A DNA stretch of 64,000 bases, taken from assembly GCF_018143015.1 (NCBI RefSeq), contig NC_054741.1, positions 44,914,092 to 44,978,091 of the forward strand. Reading direction: 5' to 3'. The notes below the pieces were generated by a model. It searched no databases and was not told where the DNA came from. It was given only the letters and a program-made list of their open reading frames with translations. Positions 56,565-64,000 of this stretch are shown here, piece by piece (position 1 is the stretch's first letter; each line of letters starts with the position of its first letter). The translations under genes and the position numbers were made by a program. The stretch comes from Lytechinus variegatus. Its lineage: Eukaryota; Echinodermata; Echinoidea; Temnopleuroida; Toxopneustidae.

Positions 56565-58859
56565 AATGATTAATTAAGACATGGTAAGATAAAGTACCAC
56601 GCCATGTCGTCACGTTAAGGCATTTTCACAATTATTTTTTTCATAATTATCTGGAGAGTAAATTTCCGGGGGGGGGTAACAGTCCCCGGCGGTAAAAAAA
56701 TATGGTGATATTTTCCTTGAAGTAGCTGTCAGGGGGTGATTGCCCTAATTGTGTTATTGTTATAGAACCCAGGCGCGGATCCAGGATTTCAAGGGGAGGG
56801 AGGGGGAGCAAATTCGACCTGATGTTTGGCGCCCATGTGTACTTTTTGAAAAATGGCGCCCACGCCCTCCCGGCAAGGCTAACTTAAATTATCTTATAAT
56901 CACATTAAAAAAATAAAGGCCACTTTTTAATATGTTCTTGAAAAAAAAATCCATGAATACATAAATACCAAAAGGTAGGGGGGACACAGGGGCGGTTCCA
57001 GCCTTCGCCAATAGGGGGGGGATGGGGCGGAAATTTGTTTCAGCCATTTTTTCCCTGATCGGCAGCTCGAAGACATTTTTTGCTTGTTTCTTTGAAGGGG
57101 TAGTCTTCATTAGTCACTTCTTGGCTTTATTCTTATGAATTAATACATAATATCATAATCCTCATCTATATATATGATGCGAGCGCGAAGCGCGAACTAA
57201 TTTTTGGGGAAATTTTATGTATTTTTTCCTAAAACTTGAACTGATTCTGGGCAATGTTTGTTATCGTGAAAAAGACATGTATGCGACTTAATAACTACTA
57301 CGAACGCAAAGCGCGAGCTGAATCTTTTTGAAATTTTCACCCAAAGATAGGAAATTCTAAGCACTTTTTTTTAACTCAAGCAGAATATGTATATGAGTAA
57401 ACAAAGCAAGCGCGGGCGGAAAATTTATAGATTTAGTCCTATAATATTTACTGAACGAGACACTCTATTCATGATTTGTAAATCCTAAAAAAATATTAGT
57501 ATTAATAATGCGAGCGCAAAGCGCGAGCAAAAAAATATACGTTTTAAACTGGTACCTGTTAAGGACTGCTTGCACTTAGCCATGAAGGCGTCACATATTT
57601 CAACAATCAAAAAAGGCGAGCGCGAAGCGCGAGCTGAACATTTTTGACCTTTTAAAAAAAAAGAATGGAAAATTTCAATCAGTTTTTGTAATCGTAAACA
57701 GGATAGCTATGTAATTTAACGATTGATGCGAGTGCGAAGCGCGAGCAGAAAAGAAAAATCGAGATTTAGACCTAAAATTGGGCCACTCTGTTCATCTTTT
57801 GTAAATCATCAAAAGGATGAGTAATATGGGGTCTTCCTACATTAATAATGCTAGCACAAAGCGCGAGCAGAAAATTGTGATATTGTGATCTGAAACTGGA
57901 AAATGATTTAAATTAGAGAACAAGTTGGTATCTGAATAAACATGCGCGAGCGTGTTTCATATTTAGACCTGGAATCTAGGCATTCTAAATACAACTTCCA
58001 TCATGGAAATCATGAAGCTTTGATAGTCCGATCTGAAAAAAAAGAGTCAATTTCAGCTTTATATTTTTAGCACTTTGTAAAAAAATTGTAAGGTGGATAT
58101 GGATCGCACTTAAAAAAGAGCTGATAATATTATTACTTTGAGTTTTGACATTGGACCGGGACATCCTTACAACATGCCATCATATGAAAAATGATGACTA
58201 TCTTCCTATTTATCTTGCTAAGCGCGAGATGAAACAAAGGGGCAATTTGATTATTAAATTGATATCATATTTATTAATGCCTAATGAGGGCGCGAAATGT
58301 GATGATACCATGGCATAAAAACTGGACATTTCACTTTTGTGATTATGAATAGGATGCATCAGTTTATATATTTTTAACCATTAATGCGAGCGCAAGTCGC
58401 GAGCTATAATTTTTGATAAACTGTCATGAAAAGGGGATTTTAAGTAGTTTGTTGTATAAACAATATTTAAACATTTATATAACTCGCCAATCAAAATGCG
58501 AGCGTGCAGCGCTCTAGCTGATGCGCCTTAACAATCAGACCAGAAAAGGGATATTTTGAAAACTTTATGGAATACACGAAAATATAGGTACCTGATAAAT
58601 CAAAATCTGCGAGCGCGTAGCGAAAGCAACAAATGTTAACATTCGAACCATAAAATTGACATTTTTACAGAGCACTTTTTAAAAACCAATTTGTAAATTA
58701 CATAAAATAATGAAAGTTCGATTTCCGAGGTGAAATATGTGTTGTATATTGACTTCCAAACTTGATATTCGAACTCCACATTGAACAATATGTAAATCCC
58801 CTAATAGGCAATGTAAGCGCGAAGCGCGAGAAAAAGTTTTATATAGTTGCACGAAAGAT

Positions 58860-58985
58860 TCTTTTTATTTTCCAAGTCTTCCCTTCATCTTATTTTATGC
58901 CTTCGTCGTCCTTCTCTTCCTTTTCTCCTCTCTTTTTCCTCCTTTTTTTCCTTCTTTCTTTCCTTTCCTTTTCTTTTTTTTGCTC
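58860..58985 (+). repeat. Pyrimidine tract
   Basis: About 125 bp almost only C and T on the + strand, inside the 4.2-kb element. Confidence 0.9.
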
Positions 58986-59839
58986 CGCCAAGAGGGGGGG
59001 GGGAGCTCGGCCCCCTGGATCCGCCTATGGGGACAAGGGGCGGGAAAATATGACAAGCAAAAAAAAAGGTTATCATCGCCAAAGTAAGGTCATCTCGTCC
59101 CAAAATACACGTGTTTTATTTCGATTTAGAATGATGTATTTCTATGATTATCATTGACCAAAATAGTAGGTGGACATTTGATATTGTCCCCCCCCCCTAC
59201 TATTTTGAGTAGGTGGGACACGCCCCCTGTCCCCCTGGGATTTCCGCCCATGATGTAATATCAATGGGAGCACGAAGCACGAGTGATTTTGGGGGGTTTC
59301 AATTTGGTTTAACTTCTCACCAGAATAGGCCCAACTAGAATATTGTGAACGGGAGCTGTAGTTTCTGTACTGTTGTTTTAGTATACCCTTCAATATTATT
59401 AATGATAACCTCTAGGAAATATGCAGTCTCGACTAATTGTCCTCATCAGTGGCGTATTTATTCAGCATGGGTGCAGGGGGGGGGGTTGGGCGAGGGCACC
59501 AAGATAAAAAAAAAATAAATGAAGTGGGGGGGAGAAGACGTTAAACAAAATTCGAGATTTTATTCTTGAAAAACACATTGAGGTATCTCACAAGGCCTAA
59601 TTAAATAATGAGAACGCGAAGCGCGATCTCATTTTTTTAAAAGAATTTTCCTGTATTTTATCCTGAAAGCCTAAGTCAGGGGCGGACCCAGCTTCCGCTA
59701 ATAGGGGGAGGGGCCATTTTTTCACCCATATTTTCCCCGATCGGCCGCTCAAAGTCCAAGTGCCGTAATGAGCCAACAATTTCGAGGGGGCTCGATATGG
59801 CGTATCGCATAAAATTAATAAGAAGTTGGCAGTGAGTAA

Positions 59840-59945
59840 AAAATATGTTGACACTCTTATTACAAAAATATGTTGACACTTTTATTACAAAAATATGTTG
59901 ACACTTTTATTACAAAAATATGTTGACACTTTTATTACAAAAATA
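59840..59945 (+). repeat. 25-bp tandem repeat, four units
   Basis: Unit ATATGTTGACACTTTTATTAC plus AAAA (TGTTG at 59846, 59871, 59896 and 59921). Nearly perfect, so recent. Confidence 0.96.
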
Positions 59946-60394
59946 CAAGGTCGTGATAGATTTTGACATAATAATTGGAAAATAATAGTATATCTCATCC
60001 TACTCCCTTTCCTTTTCTCTCTATTTTTTCTTAGCCTTGATTCTCTCTTTTTTTTGTTGGGGGGGGGGCAAACGCCCACGTCCTAACAGTCATTTCCTAG
60101 ATTTACTTTATTAGCAACTGAATGTGTTATAATCTCATAAGCCATATGCAAGCTACAAATTAAATTTCATGGATATTGTCCTGAAAATTTAACATTCTGG
60201 GCAATGTTTGTGAACCTGAACAGGACGCGTATGTAACTAGATAATTACCACGAGCGCGAAGCGCGAGCAGAAATGTTAAATATTATGGACTGGTCGAAAA
60301 GTTAGTCATTAAGACGATACATATTTCAACGATTAAACTGATTTTTTTTATATTCTAACCTAATAAGATGAGATTTCAAATCCCCAATCGGACA

Positions 60395-60915
60395 TTCGAC
60401 ATTCATTTCCATCTCTCTTTTTATTATCTTTCTTCCCATCTTTCTCTCTTTTTAATATTATTCTCTTCCTATTTTTTCTTCTTCTTTTCCTTTCTTTTCC
60501 CTCTTCCTCTTTTTTCTCTTTCCCCCAATACTTATCCCTATTTCTTTTTCTTTCCTTTCCCCTTTTTTCTCTTTTAATTTTTTTCTTCTCCCCCCCCCCC
60601 CCCCTTCCACTCTCTCTCTTTATTCTCTTCTTTTCCCCTCTTCCTCTATCTCTCTTTTTTCCTTATCTTTCTTCCCATCTTCCTCTCTATTTAAATATTC
60701 TTCTCTTCCTTCCTTTTTCTTGTTCTTTTTCCTCCTTTTCCTTTCTCCTAGCTTTCTTTTCTTCTCTTCCTTTTCCCTCTTCTCTTCTTTCCCCCTGTTC
60801 TTCTCCCTTTTTCTTTGTGTTTCCTTTCCCCCTCTTACTCTCTTTTCTATTATCTTCTTTTCCCATCTTCCTCTCTCTTTTTATTCTCTCCTTTCCCCTC
60901 CCCCTCTTTTTTGAG
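60395..60915 (+). repeat. Pyrimidine tract of about 520 bp
   Basis: The + strand is almost only C and T (CTTTTCC, TCTCTTT words) with a C run at 60591. Leucine/phenylalanine/serine-rich open frames here come from this composition. Confidence 0.92.
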
Positions 60916-61053
60916 GGGGGGGGGTTGGGTGAGGCAGTTCCCCCTCGCCCCCCCCCCCCATGGATCCGCACCTGATAGAACCCCATGGTCTCGTACCATT
61001 TGACCTTTGGACCTCTCGATGAGATTTGATATATCTGATCATAATTTTACACG

Positions 61054-61180
61054 CACTGCGGACTATCGGACCCGCGGTCTATCGGACCCGCGGTCTATCG
61101 GACCCGCGGTCTAAGGGACCCGCGGTCTATCGGACCCGCGGACTATCGGACCCGCGGTCTATCGGACCCGCGGTCTATCG
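61054..61180 (-). repeat. 16-bp tandem array, right foldback arm
   Basis: Eight units, the inverse of the left array (GGACCCGCGGTCTATC). Confidence 0.95.
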
Positions 61181-61198
61181 GGATGTCCCCGTAACAAA

Positions 61199-61430
61199 CT
61201 AGTGAGTTTTTTACGATGTTGCCGTAAGCAAACCCTGAAAAATAGAGTCCAAAATTGATGAAACCGAGGAAGTTATGGCCATTTTACTATTTTCGACTTC
61301 TCAATAGAAGGCGGTATTTCTTATAGGTAATGATGCGTAGAAACATAATGGATTATGAGTATTGATTCAATTAGCAAACCCTGGAAATTTGAGACCGAAA
61401 TGAATGAAAACAAGGAACTTTCATTTAAAT
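61199..61430 (+). repeat. Array of about 145-bp monomers, right part
   Basis: It continues the array of 55130-55613 with GCAAACCCTGAAA, GAAACCGAGGAAGTTATGGC and CAATAGAAGGCGGT. Confidence 0.85.
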
Positions 61431-61438
61431 GCTGTTTC

Positions 61439-62132
61439 AAAACGCCGATCGTAAACTCACAAAAAGGTTCGTTTGGAAATGTCGTTTGACAAGAATCAGG
61501 CTTTCTGGGGAAGTATAAACAGAACCACGATTGTAAACATGTTTAAATGACGTCATTTGGTACATGCTTCCGGTGAGATGAAAATCCACGGGCAAATACA
61601 GTCGCACTGCTCCATGGTCGCATGTTACCTCCACGGAATTACCTCTCATCTTCCTTGTTTTGCATATGTAGTACTATTACTAGTATTACTCTTCCAATTT
61701 GTCATCACGATGAACGTTGAGGATCGATTTACCCCCCCCCCCCCCCGGAACATGAGTTATAATGAGGAGACATCGCCAGATGCCCCAGTAGCATAAATAA
61801 ATAGCGACAAATAGATATTTCATTATGTTGTATACTTAATATTTTTTCTTACTTTTATCCTCACCACGGTGGAAATCATATGGCCATATCAAGAAGCTCC
61901 ATGCAATTACTAAAATATCGAAAATTGTTCGTTGTTTATATAATAGTCGACGTACCTTCCCCATAACAACACTCGGAAAAAAAAACTTTCGGAAAAGGGC
62001 GCGCCCAATTTGACCTCAATTTCCTGCTCAACGAAAATCACGATGCGAAGCCAGCTGGAGATCGTGATTTCGCCTCCAAAACGTTAAGGATAAACAGCAC
62101 TCCCAGAACCACGTTTACGATCGGCGTTTTTA
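61439..62132. repeat. Region bounded by 18-bp inverted repeats
   Basis: AAAACGCCGATCGTAAAC at 61439-61456 recurs exactly inverted at 62115-62132. Between lie a C run (61732) and no recognised gene. It may be a MITE. Confidence 0.6.
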
Positions 62133-62172
62133 ATCGACTGATTCTGTCCTCGCATTGGAAGCATAAACACAC

Positions 62173-62301
62173 CCTAAGACTGTACGGCTTCATCATGTTA
62201 GGGCGTAGAGCGAATGCATCGTCGCCGATGAAAAAGCATGGTACATCCTGGTTGTCGTTGGGAAGAGGATCAGGATCTGGGAGGCCTAAACTGCCGTCTT
62301 C
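62173..62301 (-). pseudogene. Harbinger (HARBI1-like) transposase, catalytic-core fragment
   Basis: On the - strand the frame reads EDGSLGLPDPDPLPNDNQDV then PCFFIGDDAFALRPNMMKPY. This is the DDE-core block of PIF/Harbinger nucleases (family wording: GDEAFPL...LMKPY, with the second catalytic aspartate in GDDAF). Sequence to the left does not continue the protein, so the copy is truncated. It belongs with the fragment at 63552-63773. Plain DNA transposon; a domesticated host gene is unlikely given the damage. Confidence 0.88.
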
Positions 62302-62486
62302 AACACATTATCTTAGCTAAGAAGCATTGTTCATTTGCAAAATCAGACATATAGAATTGGTAATTGCTAAACAAAAACACAAAGAAAACACGCACTATAG
62401 AAAATGGTCCGCTATTGAGAATTTATTTAATTATCCATAATCATATATTGATAATGAGACAATCCAAACCACCAGGACTCATTTTT

Positions 62487-63426
62487 GTCTCACCTGCGAA
62501 GCAGAGTGAGACTATAGGCGCCGCTTTTCCGACGGCGGCGGCGGCGGCGTCAACATCAAATCTTAACCTGAGGTTAAGTTTTTGAAATGACATCATAACT
62601 TAGAAAGTATATAGACCTAGTTAATAAAACTTGGCCATAAGGTTAATCAAGTATTACTGAACATCCTATTAGAGTTTCATGTCACATGACCAAGGTCAAA
62701 GGTCATTTAGGGTCAATGAACTTAGACCATGTTGGAGGGATCAACATCGAAATCTTAACCTGAGGTTAAGTTTTTGAAATGTCATCATAACTTAGAAAAT
62801 ATATGGACCTAGTTCATGAAACTTGGACATAAGGTTAATCAAGTATCACTGAACATCCTGCACGAGTTTCACGTCACATGACCAAGGTCAAAGGTCATTT
62901 AGGGTCAATGAACTTTGGCCGAATTGGGGGTATCTGTTGAATTACCATCATAACTTTGAAAGTTTATTGGTCTAGTTCATTAAACTTGGACATTATAGTA
63001 ATCAAGTATCTCTGAACATCCTGTGCGCGTTTCAGGTCACATGACCAAGGTCAAAGGTCAATGAACTTTGGCCGAACTGGGTGTATCTGTTGAATTACCA
63101 TCATAACTTTGAAAGTTTATGGATCTGATTCATGAAACTTGTACATAAGAGTAATCAAGTATCACTGAACATCCTGTGCGAGTTTCAGGTCACATGATCA
63201 AGGTCACAGGTCATGTAAGGTCAATGAACTTTGGCCATGTTGGGGTTTTTGTTGAATAACCATCATATCTCTGTAAGTTTATTGGTCTAGTTCATAAAAA
63301 GTGGACATAAGAGTAACCATGTATCGCTGAATATCTTGTGCGAGTTAGAGTAGTATTCAAAGTCAGCACTGCTGCTATATTGAACCGCGTGATGCAGGTG
63401 AGACGGCCAGAGGCATTCCACTTGTT
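62487..63426 (+). repeat. Family A tandem-cored repeat, full-length, inside Harbinger remnant
   Basis: After ATTTTT it starts GTCTCACCTGCGAAGCAGAG with a self-hairpin, then a GGCGGCGGC run. Five monomers follow with perfect DR1 motifs near 62695, 62881 and 63047 and an AGGTCACAGGTCA near 63203. The 3' end is GATGCAGGTGAGAC, GGCCAGAGGC and CACTTGTT. The best-preserved copy of the family here. Confidence 0.92.
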
Positions 63427-63551
63427 TAGCTTCTACCTCAGGTCTGTTTGCTGTTTTTTTGTTTTTTTTGTAATTGTTACAGTGTTTCTTATTTGATTAT
63501 TGTTCTTTTAATGTTATACAATTATGTAATTCCTGTATGATTGTTGTTTTT

Positions 63552-63773
63552 GTAATGTTACAAAAAATATTGTGAGGGATTCTCCATCCATAGGACATTG
63601 AGCGGTACTTGGTCCCAGACGCAAGATGTCGAAGGGTGAGAGGATCGAAGCATCAGGCCAGGATCGAGGGCATCTCTGTAGGTTGTATTCTGTTTGGTGA
63701 TACTCGGGCCCACTCTTGTAAGCAGTTCGTCGAACATCTCTGGTGGCATTCGCATGAAATTTTTGAAGGCTGC
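63552..63773 (-). pseudogene. Harbinger (HARBI1-like) transposase, N-terminal fragment
   Basis: On the - strand AAFKNFMRMPPEMFDELLTR then VGPSITKQNTTYRDALDPGL is the characteristic region before the Harbinger DDE core. The next block, LTLRHLASGTKYRSMSYGWR, is readable only in another frame, so there is a frameshift after DPGLML. A stop precedes AAFKNF. About 130 residues expected between this and the GDDAF fragment are missing or replaced by the family A repeat and AT-rich sequence. Confidence 0.88.
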
Positions 63774-64000
63774 CTAGAAGTATGACGCAGTCGGAGCGCA
63801 TCTTCAATTATTGGCTTTCCCGAGCCAGAAGGGTTGTCAAAAATGCCTTCGGCATTCTGTCCAACGGGTTTCAAGTTCTCCTGACCATGACGCAGCAGCA
63901 GCCAGCTACCGTCCAGCTCATTGTCACGGCATGCATCATCCTCCAAAACTTGATGAGGACAAGGTACCCAGGTATGCAGAACCAGCAGCTTGACCGTGCC
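63774..64000. other. Window end, possible upstream part of the Harbinger remnant
   Basis: An open - strand frame (63653-63946) runs across here but does not look like transposase. Probably decayed upstream sequence of the element. Confidence 0.35.

Larger units (their letters stand above)
57170..60270 (+). repeat. Degenerate array marked by GCGAGCGCGAAGCGCGAGC
   Basis: The motif or close variants recur about 15 times, near 57178, 57300, 57510, 57616, 57727, 57850, 58384, 58497, 58608, 58814, 59266, 59610 and 60248, mostly about 105-120 bp apart in the first part. The sequence between is AT-rich and much less conserved (GATTTAGACCTAAAAT, TGTAAATC). Noncoding. Confidence 0.85.
56770..60974. 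mobile_element. hAT-like element, 4.2 kb, with 8-bp target duplication
   Basis: The ends CAGGCGCGGATCC and GGATCCGCACCTG are inverted, and ATAGAACC is duplicated outside both (56762-56769 and 60975-60982). The target lies in the right arm of the foldback, whose intact left arm shows the same GGTTCTAT uninterrupted. Inside, related starts (CAGGGGCGGTTCCAGC near 56989, CAGGGGCGGACCCAGC near 59680) suggest nested or duplicated copies. Contents are CpG-motif arrays and pyrimidine tracts; no transposase recognised. Confidence 0.87.
55620..61192. mobile_element. Foldback element with 16-bp tandem arms, split by a later hAT-like insert
   Basis: The left arm (55620 to about 56010) and the right arm (about 56578-56769 continued at 60983-61192) are inverted copies over roughly 400 bp. 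In order from outside: a tandem array of GATAGACCGCGGGTCC, then CCATGGGGTTCTATAAC, CCCCCTGACA, GGGGACTGTTACC with a C run, and GACATGGC...GATA...TATCTTGCCATGTC. AACAAA flanks both outer ends (55614-55619 and 61193-61198). Without the 4.2-kb insert it would be about 1.36 kb. No transposase seen. It resembles TU foldback elements but with a 16-bp unit. Confidence 0.88.

Noticed and set aside
55629-61180. Regular repeats resembling a CRISPR array
   Set aside because: Units are directly adjacent without spacers, inverted at the other end, and the DNA is animal nuclear DNA.

Overview
This is animal nuclear DNA, AT-rich, made almost entirely of introns and mobile-element debris. The one confidently named host gene is an adenylyl cyclase of the vertebrate type 2/4/7 group. 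Four + strand exons (9438-9584, 17145-17358, 17712-17836, 37661-37822) encode the C-terminal C2 catalytic domain and the stop codon. Their splice sites and phases agree, and a poly(A) signal follows near 38580. The rest of the gene must lie left of the window, because no earlier exon was recognised in 1-9437. The repeat content points to a marine deuterostome, most likely an echinoderm such as a sea urchin: dense MITEs, Ty3/gypsy elements, and foldback elements whose inverted arms carry 15-16 bp tandem repeats like the classical sea-urchin TU elements. This assignment is an inference. A second host gene is proposed on the - strand around 52.0-52.7 kb from two exon-like pieces with splice signals, a stop codon and a poly(A) signal. 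Its product is not recognised.

Layout. 0.7-4.8 kb: a broken Ty3/gypsy element (- strand). 5-9.4 kb: MITEs and a LINE scrap. 9.4-37.8 kb: the cyclase exons, with introns of about 7.6, 0.35 and 19.8 kb packed with repeats. These include a LINE 3' end (11.8-13.1), an inverted-end element with an internal duplication (13.9-16.0), several tandem-cored repeats, a hAT-like element with a 760-bp purine tract (22.6-24.1), an unexplained GC-richer block (26.4-28.3) and a TU-like foldback (28.35-30.1). 38.6-41.5 kb: nested repeats. 41.8-47.15 kb: a young Ty3/gypsy element with near-identical LTRs and a 5-bp target duplication. 47.2-50.3 kb: a tandem-cored repeat split by a 2.0-kb insert that looks like a solo LTR. 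51.9-55 kb: the putative - strand gene and a TTAA MITE. 55.1-61.4 kb: a nested stack consisting of a tandem array, a foldback inserted in it, and a 4.2-kb hAT-like element inserted in the foldback. 61.4-64 kb: Harbinger transposase remnants split by another tandem-cored repeat.

The most unusual pattern is a group of four otherwise unrelated dispersed repeat families, here called A-D. They share one architecture: a TTTTT 5' junction, a short hairpin at the 5' end, a central array of about 130-170 bp monomers, the inverted 5' motif again near the 3' end, and a small 3' hairpin. In family B a duplicated segment of the window supplies the empty site and shows insertion without target duplication. 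This layout resembles Helentron-derived non-autonomous elements (HINEs). Families A, B and D also carry about fifteen copies of a perfect nuclear-receptor DR1 sequence. Apart from the two cyclase-sized and 52-kb exon groups, the window shows no operon-like or pathway-level gene organisation.
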